Shown here: positions 33,583-41,431 of the stretch, piece after piece | Position numbering within the stretch: position 1 is the first letter of the stretch | Layout: every line of letters starts with the position of its first letter | Source: an archaeon | Lineage (GTDB): Archaea > Aenigmatarchaeota > Aenigmatarchaeia > GW2011-AR5 | DNA length: 64,000 nt | Assembly (NCBI GenBank): GCA_028279825.1 | Contig: JANQNA010000007.1 | Span: 153,409-217,408 of the forward strand | Reading direction: 5' to 3' | Program-made: the position numbers and the translations under genes | The notes under the pieces: generated by a model | The model's input: only the letters and a program-made list of their open reading frames with translations | What the model was told of the DNA's origin: nothing | Databases searched by the model: none

Positions 33583-34146
33583 ACCACCTGATGTTCCATC
33601 AGAGGTATCTTCTTTTATTGGCTTGCCTTCTTTTACTTCTTCTTTCTGTTCCAGTTCCTGTTCAATCATTTTCTCGCTTTTACCTTTCTTCAGATCTTCC
33701 TTTTTCGTTTCAAAGTATTCCTCAAACTTTGGTGTTGTGCTAAGTATTTTTGATCTCGCCCTTTTCTCGGACTTTACCAGTCCACGTTCATGTAATTCTT
33801 TTACATAATCGTATGTACGATTGCCGATGACTTTTACGATCTCTGACTGGCGAACAGGTTCATGGTATGCTATTATGGACAAAACACGCAGCAGTCCCCT
33901 GGACATGTCAGCATGCGGTGTAAGGTTTGTTACGTTCTGCATGAATTCTGATTTTACAACAAGTTTGTAGCCTCCTATATCGGAAAGTTTTATTCCGTGC
34001 GCTGGATCTTCATACCGCTTCTCCAGTTCTTTCAGGGCTTTTTCCAGATCAACCTTGTAGAGCCCTGTCAGCTTCTTCAGCTCTTTGAACTCCAAAGGTT
34101 CTGATGTTGTGAACAATATTGCCTCAAGCAGTGCCAGTTTCTCCAT
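33574..34146 (-). CDS. scpB: Segregation and condensation protein ScpB
   Basis: A 190-residue protein with the ScpB double winged-helix: LALLEAILFTTSEPLEFKEL at the start, YRLVVKSEF-like strand (GYKLVVKSEF) and LSIIAYHEPVRQSEIVKVIGNR with LHERGLVK. The C-terminus is a charged, low-complexity tail. ScpB binds SMC with ScpA to form the condensin-like complex. Its start overlaps the 3' end of scpA by about 23 bases. The gene is the last of an RHH-smc-scpA-scpB operon. Confidence 0.92.
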   Translation of the reverse strand: MEKLALLEAILFTTSEPLEFKELKKLTGLYKVDLEKALKELEKRYEDPAHGIKLSDIGGYKLVVKSEFMQNVTNLTPHADMSRGLLRVLSIIAYHEPVRQSEIVKVIGNRTYDYVKELHERGLVKSEKRARSKILSTTPKFEEYFETKKEDLKKGKSEKMIEQELEQKEEVKEGKPIKEDTSDGTSGGSE

Positions 34147-34816
34147 CTTTTTTCACCCTTATGTATATTTCCTTGAACATTTCCTCCTGTGTGCAGACAA
34201 TTTTTCCTCTTGTTTCCAGGTGCAATATAGGCAGGAAAGTTTTTACAATTTCCATACGCTTCCATGAAGGAACAAGATCGGAAAACGTTGTGCTATGCAA
34301 AATGGAAATTCTTTCATAAATGTCATTTATCCTCACTTCTATATCTTCTTCTTTTTCTATCAACCGTTCAACAGCTCTTCTCATGCGAAGTTTTTTTGTT
34401 TCTTTTTTCTCCTTGAAATCAAAGGCTTTGTTTAGTGCCGTGACTAACTCGTTAAGTGTTACCTTTCTTGTCGGCTTTCTGGTTATCGGAGGCAAAAGAG
34501 TTGGTACGTCTTCTATGTTCAGCGGTGGAACTTCTTTGGTTTCCAGTGCTTTCTGCTCCTCCTCTTCTAAAAGCAACTCTGCTTTCATGCGAAGCAGTAT
34601 TGCTGCCACCAAAATGAAACGGGCCGGTATACGAAAATCGAACTGCTTTAACTGTTCTAAATATCTTGTGAATGCATCTACCAGTTTAATTATATCCAAC
34701 TCTAACGGGTCCATTCCTTCTTCGGCGACTAATGTAGCCAGAACTTCCTGCCAGTCAGACCCAATAACAATTGTCTGGATTACTTTGTTCTCGTCTATGA
34801 TTACTTTCTCTTCCAT
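34124..34816 (-). CDS. scpA: Segregation and condensation protein ScpA (kleisin)
   Basis: A 230-residue kleisin: DWQEVLATLVAEEGMDPLELDIIKLVDAF and FILVAAILLRMKAELLL are the N-terminal SMC-neck binding blocks, and VKTFLPILHLETRGKIVCTQEEMFKEIYI is the C-terminal winged-helix that binds the other SMC head. It bridges the two SMC heads to close the ring. It begins two bases after the SMC stop and overlaps scpB, so the three are translated together. Confidence 0.92.
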   Translation of the reverse strand: MEEKVIIDENKVIQTIVIGSDWQEVLATLVAEEGMDPLELDIIKLVDAFTRYLEQLKQFDFRIPARFILVAAILLRMKAELLLEEEEQKALETKEVPPLNIEDVPTLLPPITRKPTRKVTLNELVTALNKAFDFKEKKETKKLRMRRAVERLIEKEEDIEVRINDIYERISILHSTTFSDLVPSWKRMEIVKTFLPILHLETRGKIVCTQEEMFKEIYIRVKKDGETGTA

Positions 34817-34818
34817 AA

Positions 34819-37227
34819 TTATCCCTTGGGCATTTCGATTCCGAATACTTTTGATATACCGCCTTCTATAGATACACCAAATACTTTATCGGCTTCTGAT
34901 ATTGTAAGATCGTTGTGCGTGATAACAATAAACTGTATGTTCTTTGAATACTTCTTGATAAGGTTACTGATCTTTCTTGTGTTTGCTTTGTCAAGTGCTG
35001 CGTCTATTTCATCCAGTACGTAGAATGGTGCTGAGTAATGCTGCATGACTGAAAACAGGAATGACAGAGATGCCAAGGTTTTCTCACCTCCGGACATGGC
35101 ATCAAGGTTCACTATTTTCTTTCCGGACGGGCTGGCCTGGATAATCAGACCGGAGTCAATGTTGCCTTCTTCTTCCAGTACGAGTTTGCCTTCACCACCG
35201 TTTGACATGTCATGATATGTTTTTGAAAAGTTTGCGTTTATCTCGTTGAACGTCTCCATGAATTTCTCGAATCTTCGTGTCTCGACATCTTTGACAACAT
35301 TGAATATAGCTTCTTTCTCCTCCAGCAACTTGTCAAGCTTTTTCTTTAACTCTTCAAATTCAATGTTTGTTGTTTCGAATTCGTCTATGGCTTTGAGATT
35401 CACGGGACCTATCTGGTTTATTTCTATCATGCATCTTCTTACACGTTCCTGGAGCTCTTCCTGTGTCTGGTCAAAATAGCTCTGAACATCGTTATACTCT
35501 TCAAATTCGGTTGTATAATTTTCAAGAGACGCTTCGAGTTTGGCTTTCTCGACCTTTGTTCTTCCCGCGGAACTTTGTAAAACCAGTCTTTCTTCGTACA
35601 ACTGCTTTCTTCTTTTTCTGAGTTCAACAAGGTCTGTTTCTTCCTGGCTTCGCGCTGACTGGATCTTTTTCACTTCTTCCGATTCTTCTTTCTCCTCTTC
35701 CCTTAGTTTCTCCAACTGATCTTCGTACTGTTCTATTTCTGCCTTTAGTTTTTCATTTTCATGTTCGAACTTAGAAGAATCACCACCAAATGAACCTTTA
35801 CTCTTTTTGTAGAAACCTCCTATCATTGCACCTGACGTCTCGACAAGGTCACCGTCAAGTGTTGCTACACGGAAGTCTTTTATCTTTCTCGCTACGTCTA
35901 TGTGTTCAACGACAAGCGTGCTGCCCAGAACGTATTTCATTGCATCCTCGTATTTTTTGTCAAATTTGACAAGATCTATGGCATAGCCAATTACTTTTCC
36001 GCTGTATTTCTTTCTTGGACGTGTTTGTATTTTGTTTAAAGGAATAAACCTTGTTCTGCCAAGTTTCCTGCTTTTCAGGTGCTTTATGCATACAGCTGCT
36101 GTGTCGTCTGTGTCCACGACAATGTCATTCTTGTGTTTGCCCAAAGCCACATCTATTGATATTTCATATTCTTTAGGAACGGAAATCAGACTGGAAACTG
36201 TTCCGTACACTCCTTTCTGACCCATATTCAAAACATGCTTTACAACTGCACTATCAGACTCGCCTTTCAGCCTTTCTATTTCACGTTCATTGAAATCTAT
36301 TTTATCACGTTTCCTCAGAATGTCATTATTTATCTTGTCAATACTCCTCAGAATGTTAACGTTTCTGGATTTCTTTATCAGTTCGTCACCTTTTCTAAGC
36401 ACGCCTTTTTCCTTTTTCTCCAGTTCGGAATCAACTTTTGACAGTTCTTTTCCAAGATCATCAAATTGTTTTGTGCTGCCTACCAGTTCTTTTTCATGAA
36501 CTGTTTGTTTTTCCTTTATATCTTTGATCTTCTTCTTGAGCAGCGACGCCTTTGATTTCCGCAGTTCAGTCTCAATCTTTCGGTATTTCTCGGCGTTTTC
36601 TTTTTCCTGTTTTAGCCGGGCTACGAGTTTTTGTTTTTCAGCTACAACTATCATGTTTTCTCTTACACGAAGTTCTACCTTTTCCAATTCTCTTGTTGCC
36701 TTGTCCTTTTTCTCGTCGAATTCGTTTATTCCGGATATATCATCAATTACTTCTTTTCGTTCTTTGGAAGACATTTCTATTATTCTCGTGACGTCTCCCT
36801 GCATTATGATGTTGTAACCTTCTGAAGAAAGGTTTGCATAGGAAAGCGTGTCCAAAATCTTTGCTCTTGTTACGGTACGGCCGTTTAATTTGTAGACGGA
36901 TATGCCGCTTCTTGTGACCCTTCTGGTTACCTTGATCTCTTTTTCACCTGGTATCTTGCCTTCACTATTGTCAAGATAGATGGATACTTCGCAGAATTCC
37001 GAGGCTTTCTTGTCTTTTGCACCATTGAATAAAAGATTCTGCAGTTTACCTGCACGGATGGTTCTGGCAGATGTTGTACCTAGCACGAAGAGTAGACCAT
37101 CTATGATGTTGGACTTGCCCGATCCGTTCGGACCGCATACACAGTTGAATCCGTCAGGGAAAGGAATCGTAACTCTATTTGCAAATGACTTGAATCCCTG
37201 CATTGTTATTCTGTCCAGTCTAACCAT
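34819..37227 (-). CDS. smc: SMC ATPase with shortened coiled coils
   Basis: An 802-residue SMC. The N-terminal head has Walker A GPNGSGKSN (residues 32-40) and the C-terminal head has the signature LDAMSGGEKTLASLSFLF and Walker B PFYVLDEIDAALD. A hinge with the SMC pattern (KGVYGTVSSLISV, VALGKHKNDIVVDT, ETSGAMIGGFYKKSKG) lies near residues 330-470. The two coiled-coil arms are only about 160-180 residues long, roughly half of the usual SMC (proteins of about 1170). The frame is continuous through both heads, so this is a real short SMC. Its start overlaps the small RHH gene upstream. Confidence 0.93.
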   Translation of the reverse strand: MVRLDRITMQGFKSFANRVTIPFPDGFNCVCGPNGSGKSNIIDGLLFVLGTTSARTIRAGKLQNLLFNGAKDKKASEFCEVSIYLDNSEGKIPGEKEIKVTRRVTRSGISVYKLNGRTVTRAKILDTLSYANLSSEGYNIIMQGDVTRIIEMSSKERKEVIDDISGINEFDEKKDKATRELEKVELRVRENMIVVAEKQKLVARLKQEKENAEKYRKIETELRKSKASLLKKKIKDIKEKQTVHEKELVGSTKQFDDLGKELSKVDSELEKKEKGVLRKGDELIKKSRNVNILRSIDKINNDILRKRDKIDFNEREIERLKGESDSAVVKHVLNMGQKGVYGTVSSLISVPKEYEISIDVALGKHKNDIVVDTDDTAAVCIKHLKSRKLGRTRFIPLNKIQTRPRKKYSGKVIGYAIDLVKFDKKYEDAMKYVLGSTLVVEHIDVARKIKDFRVATLDGDLVETSGAMIGGFYKKSKGSFGGDSSKFEHENEKLKAEIEQYEDQLEKLREEEKEESEEVKKIQSARSQEETDLVELRKRRKQLYEERLVLQSSAGRTKVEKAKLEASLENYTTEFEEYNDVQSYFDQTQEELQERVRRCMIEINQIGPVNLKAIDEFETTNIEFEELKKKLDKLLEEKEAIFNVVKDVETRRFEKFMETFNEINANFSKTYHDMSNGGEGKLVLEEEGNIDSGLIIQASPSGKKIVNLDAMSGGEKTLASLSFLFSVMQHYSAPFYVLDEIDAALDKANTRKISNLIKKYSKNIQFIVITHNDLTISEADKVFGVSIEGGISKVFGIEMPKG

Positions 37228-37369
37228 TGTTTCGCCTCTTCTTTTTAGATTCGTAGTAATTTAGTAATAACTCTATTAAATCGTCGTAGGAATCGTTCTT
37301 TTTTCCTATTTCATCCAGTCGTTCTTTGTTCCGTCTTTTTATTCGTATAGTCGTTTCATCGTTAATCAT
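37220..37369 (-). CDS. Small basic protein, antitoxin/RHH-like, leading the smc operon
   Basis: A 49-residue protein: MINDETTIRIKRRNKERLDEIG, then KNDSYDDLIELLLNYYESKKKRRNNG. A strand with alternating Thr/Arg/Lys then two helices with DSYDDLI is the ribbon-helix-helix pattern of DUF7557/VapB-like DNA-binding proteins. The start at 37369 is chosen because a longer frame would run into the promoter. The stop lies inside the SMC start (ATGGTTAG), so it is cotranscribed and probably cotranslated with smc. No toxin gene is adjacent. Confidence 0.68.
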   Translation of the reverse strand: MINDETTIRIKRRNKERLDEIGKKNDSYDDLIELLLNYYESKKKRRNNG

Positions 37370-37421
37370 TATGTATAGATTGTATACATGGTATATAAAG
37401 TATACATTCAATATATGTTTG
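37370..37421 (+). promoter_or_regulatory. Divergent promoter with GTATAC repeats
   Basis: The 52 bases between the RHH-smc operon and the phosphatase gene contain three GTATAC/GTATAT elements (gattgtatacatg, gtatataaag, agtatacattc). TATA boxes for both directions overlap. The palindromic GTATAC units, evenly spaced, could be the operator of the RHH protein; this is a guess from position. Confidence 0.5.
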
Positions 37422-39347
37422 ATGGCCTACAGATACATAGATCCCGGAACAGGCGGCATAGTGGTTAGTTCTTTGTGGGGGTATATTGTTACGGTACTGG
37501 CGGCAATAGCGGCTTTCATTGCCTATCTTGTTAAGCCATTGAGGCGTCTTTTAACAAACATAAGATTTCTCACTATAGTAGTTGTAGTAATAGCGTTGAT
37601 TATAATGGTCTTGAGTGTAGCATCCGGTATGAATCATGAGAAGGTTATATTGTTAGGTATTGATGCGCTGGACGCCTCTCTTGTAGAAAGAATGATAAAG
37701 GAAGGTAAACTGCCGAATTTTCAGAAGCTTGAATATTCGAGACTGGAGAGTTCAATACCCCCGGAGACTCCTGTAGCCTGGAGCGCGGCTGCCACCGGTA
37801 TGAATCCTGGCAAGTTTGGCTTGTTCGACTTCATAGGAAGAAAGGGCTATAATCCTGTACTAACGCTTGTGGAGGAGAAGAAAGGAATTGTGGGTACAAA
37901 ATATTCTTCCGGCCTGAAAGGCACGCCCATATGGGATATGACTTCTGCAGCGAGAATTCCGACTACGGTTGTTAAATGGCCGGTTACGTTTCCTGCCGAG
38001 GAGATATACGGCAGAATGCTGTCAGGATTGGGTACAGTTGATGTAAGAGGGCTCCTGAACAGCTACTCTTTTTATACGGAAAAAAACGAGACAAATAGGG
38101 AGGGTGACACGGGAAGAATTGTCAGTGTTCAGAGAAAGGACAATGTTATAGATACGCAACTTTACGGACCTCTGCTGAACGGGCAGGATATGAAAGAAAA
38201 TATGAAGATATGGATTTCTAATGAATTTGTTACCCTTGACTTTAACGAAAAGACGTACAGAATTGAAAAAGGCAGCTGGAGTGAGTGGATAAGACTGAAG
38301 TTCAGGGGCGGTATACTCAAAGATGTTTACGGAATATTCAGGGTTTACCTGATTAATACGGATCCTTTAGAAATGTACGTTACGTCTGTGCAGATAGATC
38401 CCGAAAACCAGTTGCTTGACATAACTTATCCAAGTGAATACGGAAAGGAATTAGCAGATGAAATTGGCCTGTTTTATACAATGGGCATGGCTGAAGATAC
38501 AAAAGCTGTCGAAGAGGGTAAGATCTCCAAGGAAGTTTTCCTGCAGCAGATTAACCAAATAGAAACGGAAAGAGAGAAGATTTTTTGGAAGGAATTTTCC
38601 AGATTAGATGGCTTGCTTGCTTTTGCATTTGATTCGGGCGACAGGCTACAGCACATTTTCTGGGGTCAAAAGGACGTGGAGGACTATTACATCCGAAAGG
38701 ACAAATTCCTGGGAAAAATACTCGAAAGAATGGATGATGATACAAAACTGATCGTTTTTTCTGACCATGGTTTCACAAATTTTGACAGAACAGTCACGAT
38801 AAACAGGTGGCTCGTTGAGCAGGGTTATATGTCTGTTAAAGACAACGGTACCCTCCTGGATTTTGTAAAATGGAATGAGACAAAAGCTTACTCACTTGGA
38901 TTCTCAAGCATATACCTAAATCTTAAAGGCAGAGAACCTCAGGGTGTAGTGGAGGATAGAGAAATAGTCGAAGAGATTATTGGCAAATTAAAAAATCTTA
39001 CGGATCCAAAGACTGGAAAGAAGGTTATAGTTAGTGCGCACAAACGCGAAGATGTTTATTCAGGAAAGTATCTTGAGGATGCGCCGGATATAATTATAGG
39101 ATTTGAAAAGGGTTACAGAATGTCATGGCAGAACGCTATAGGTGGTATCACAGAGGAAATATTTTCAGACAATACAGATGAATGGAAAGGTGATCATCTG
39201 GTTGATAACAGCCGCGTGCCAGGTGTTGTGTTTGCTAATTTTGAAATCCGTAAGGATGCAAAAATTATTGACATAGCACCGACTGTTCTGGGAATGTTTG
39301 GTATAGAGAGTGATATGGATGGTAGAAACCTTGCTGTCGAAAAGTGA
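37422..39347 (+). CDS. Membrane-anchored alkaline-phosphatase-fold phosphodiesterase
   Basis: A 641-residue protein: two N-terminal membrane segments (about residues 10-35 and 42-65), then an alkaline phosphatase superfamily domain with VILLGIDALDASLVERM (first metal Asp), PPETPVAWSAAATGMNPGKFGLFDF (nucleophile Thr in the ETPVAW-type motif), LLAFAFDSGDRLQHIFW and LIVFSDHGF (metal-binding Asp/His). It matches nucleotide-pyrophosphatase-like enzymes that hydrolyse phosphodiesters. ATG 37422 has a TATA box (tatataaag) about 28 bases upstream. The catalytic domain is probably outside the cell. It overlaps the next gene. Confidence 0.85.
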   Translation: MAYRYIDPGTGGIVVSSLWGYIVTVLAAIAAFIAYLVKPLRRLLTNIRFLTIVVVVIALIIMVLSVASGMNHEKVILLGIDALDASLVERMIKEGKLPNFQKLEYSRLESSIPPETPVAWSAAATGMNPGKFGLFDFIGRKGYNPVLTLVEEKKGIVGTKYSSGLKGTPIWDMTSAARIPTTVVKWPVTFPAEEIYGRMLSGLGTVDVRGLLNSYSFYTEKNETNREGDTGRIVSVQRKDNVIDTQLYGPLLNGQDMKENMKIWISNEFVTLDFNEKTYRIEKGSWSEWIRLKFRGGILKDVYGIFRVYLINTDPLEMYVTSVQIDPENQLLDITYPSEYGKELADEIGLFYTMGMAEDTKAVEEGKISKEVFLQQINQIETEREKIFWKEFSRLDGLLAFAFDSGDRLQHIFWGQKDVEDYYIRKDKFLGKILERMDDDTKLIVFSDHGFTNFDRTVTINRWLVEQGYMSVKDNGTLLDFVKWNETKAYSLGFSSIYLNLKGREPQGVVEDREIVEEIIGKLKNLTDPKTGKKVIVSAHKREDVYSGKYLEDAPDIIIGFEKGYRMSWQNAIGGITEEIFSDNTDEWKGDHLVDNSRVPGVVFANFEIRKDAKIIDIAPTVLGMFGIESDMDGRNLAVEK

Positions 39348-40110
39348 GTATATACTCAGGGAAACAAGAAGCCTGTTTAAAAATCCCGCTGTCCTGTGGT
39401 CAGGCGGAAAGGATTCAACAGTTCTTTTGCACATGATATCAGAAGTATTCCCGGATTTCCCTTTCAAAGTATTACATCTTGACAACGGAAAAGAATTTGC
39501 AGATACGTATGACTACATGGGTGAGATGAAGAAAGTATTCGGTTTTGAAGTTGTTACTGAACAAATAGAAAGAAAACATGACGATATAACAAAACTTTCA
39601 TGCTGCGGTCATAACAAGACAGAGGCACTTAAGAGGGCTATCAGGAAACACGGTTTTGATGCTATAATTGTCGGGATAAGATGGGATGAGCATGGAATAA
39701 GGGGAATAGAAAGATACTTTTCACCGAGAGACAAAGAGTTCAGATGGAAAGTCTTTGATATGGGCAAGTCACTTCAGGATGCGGAATTTGTAAGCTGGGG
39801 TATTGCTGTCAAAGACTTTGGTGACTGTGATCACGTCAGAGTTCATCCGCTTCTGCACTGGGCCGAGCTGGACATATGGAACTATATTGAAGAAAATAAT
39901 CTTCCGGTTAACGGGTTGTACTTCTCGAGAAGCGGGCAACGTTTTAGAAGTATCGGATGCACGGAGTGTTCTGTTGCCGTTGGCTCCAATGCCAGAACAG
40001 TCAGGAATATAATCCATGAGCTGGAAAATACGAAAGAGGAAGAGAGAGAAGGAAGAAAACAGGACAAAGAATATGCAATGGAGCGCCTCAGATCGCTGGG
40101 TTATATGTAA
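39319..40110 (+). CDS. PAPS reductase/CysD-like PP-loop ATP pyrophosphatase
   Basis: A 263-residue PP-loop protein: AVLWSGGKDSTVLLHM is the SGGxDS motif, followed by VLHLDNGKEF, HNKTEALKRAI, IVGIRWDEHGIRGIERYF and VHPLLHWAELDIWNYI, all as in PAPS reductase and sulfate adenylyltransferase small subunit CysD. It binds ATP and activates a substrate by adenylation. A C-terminal GCTEC may bind metal or act in redox chemistry. No CysN partner is near. It overlaps the 3' end of the phosphodiesterase gene by about 30 bases; a later start is possible. Confidence 0.8.
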   Translation: MVETLLSKSEYILRETRSLFKNPAVLWSGGKDSTVLLHMISEVFPDFPFKVLHLDNGKEFADTYDYMGEMKKVFGFEVVTEQIERKHDDITKLSCCGHNKTEALKRAIRKHGFDAIIVGIRWDEHGIRGIERYFSPRDKEFRWKVFDMGKSLQDAEFVSWGIAVKDFGDCDHVRVHPLLHWAELDIWNYIEENNLPVNGLYFSRSGQRFRSIGCTECSVAVGSNARTVRNIIHELENTKEEEREGRKQDKEYAMERLRSLGYM

Positions 40111-41390
40111 CCTAAGCTGCGGAGTATTTCTTCAGACGTTTTGTCAATTGTTACTGTAGGTATGTTTGTTATTATCTCTTCCAGCATTTTCCGGAGTTTT
40201 GCTGCAGAAGCACTGGAGGCAGTTTCATTTCTTTTTACATCGAACAACATTATCTTTTTTGTTAAGTTATTTTTTGTAAAGGTCACTTCTTTTCCTTCCT
40301 GTTCTGCTATGGACTCTTCAAGGTTTGTATCTGACAGCCAGGCTGTGACGAATTTTAATTCATCGTTTCTTATGGATACTGCAAAAGAATCTCTTGGATT
40401 TGTATTTGATATTGTGAAATCTTTTTTCTTTTCCCACACAACTTCCCCGTCCATTTCAGGCTGCTCTATGCTTAGTATGTCAAGTACTGTGGGCATTAAG
40501 TCAACGGTTTCAACTATTATATCCACCTTTTTGGGTTCTATACCGGGAGCTTTTATCATCATTGGTACGTGTGTCTCTTCATCAAACAACGTTTTTCCGT
40601 GAAACACACAGTGCTCATCTTCTTCATAACCAAATTCAGAAAACCTGTGATCTGCAAAACATTCACCATGATCGGATACGATTATTATTATTGTGTTATT
40701 GTCCAGTCTTTCGAGTAGCCTTCCTATCTGCCTGTCCATGTATAGAATTTCGCCGTCGTATTTTTCCAGGTCTTCTCTTATGGTTTGTGTCTTGGATACA
40801 CCTAATTCACTGTATTTTGCTTCTGTGTATACATCTGTGTAGTTGTATATGTCGTATTCTTCCGGCGGATTGTATGGTGTGTGCGGGTCATAGTAGTGGA
40901 CCCACAAGAAGAACTTTTCCCGGTCTTCCAACCATTTCAATGCCCTGCTGGTTGTTTCCTCTGCCCTTCTTCTGGATGTTTCCAGACCATCAAAATGATC
41001 AAATTCATCCTTGAAGCCGCGCAGAATCTGGCTGCTTACAAACCCTGCCGTTACATATCCTTTAGGTTTCAATATATCGGTAATTGTTGTCAAGCCAGTT
41101 CCGTTATCTAGTGGAATAAATTTATTGTGATTCACAGGATATATGCCGGTGAAAATTGACCAATGTGAAGGGGGCGTATGCGGTATCTGGGAAAATGCAT
41201 TTGTGAATACCACAGATTCTTTCGAGAATTTGTCTATATTTGGTGAAAGTTCCGGTGATATATGATCGTATCTGACTGTGTCAATGGTTATTATAACTAT
41301 ATTTGGGTATTTTTCCCCAGGAGAATTGGTAATTGACATGACGAGCACGATAACTGCTAATATTCCTATTAGAATAAACGGAACCTTCAT
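40101..41390 (-). CDS. Membrane-anchored sulfatase-like hydrolase
   Basis: A 429-residue protein with an N-terminal membrane anchor (VPFILIGILAVIVLVM), then the sulfatase fold: IVIITIDTVRYDH (metal Asp), HTPPSHWSIFTGIYPVNH (nucleophile region; Thr in a TxPSH motif instead of the Cys of CxPxR), LWVHYYDPHTPY and IIIVSDHGECFADH. The Thr suggests phosphodiester or other hydrolysis rather than classic sulfatase activity with formylglycine. It ends EEILRSLGYI, close to ends common in sulfatases. ATG 41390 is preferred over a TTG nine bases up. Convergent overlap with the CysD-like gene of ten bases. Confidence 0.87.
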   Translation of the reverse strand: MKVPFILIGILAVIVLVMSITNSPGEKYPNIVIITIDTVRYDHISPELSPNIDKFSKESVVFTNAFSQIPHTPPSHWSIFTGIYPVNHNKFIPLDNGTGLTTITDILKPKGYVTAGFVSSQILRGFKDEFDHFDGLETSRRRAEETTSRALKWLEDREKFFLWVHYYDPHTPYNPPEEYDIYNYTDVYTEAKYSELGVSKTQTIREDLEKYDGEILYMDRQIGRLLERLDNNTIIIIVSDHGECFADHRFSEFGYEEDEHCVFHGKTLFDEETHVPMMIKAPGIEPKKVDIIVETVDLMPTVLDILSIEQPEMDGEVVWEKKKDFTISNTNPRDSFAVSIRNDELKFVTAWLSDTNLEESIAEQEGKEVTFTKNNLTKKIMLFDVKRNETASSASAAKLRKMLEEIITNIPTVTIDKTSEEILRSLGYI

Positions 41391-41431
41391 GCTATACAAT
41401 TATAGCAAATCGATTAATACATAACTTTATT
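41391..41431. promoter_or_regulatory. Divergent promoter with an inverted repeat
   Basis: GCTATA-CAAT-TATAGC, a perfect 6-base inverted repeat, spans 41391-41406 next to the sulfatase start. AT-rich boxes suitable for both directions (caattatag rightwards, gtattaatc leftwards) overlap in these 41 bases. It may be an operator. Confidence 0.5.

Noticed and set aside
37370..37421. Toxin-antitoxin locus with the RHH gene
   Set aside because: No toxin gene is adjacent and the RHH gene is fused in expression to smc.
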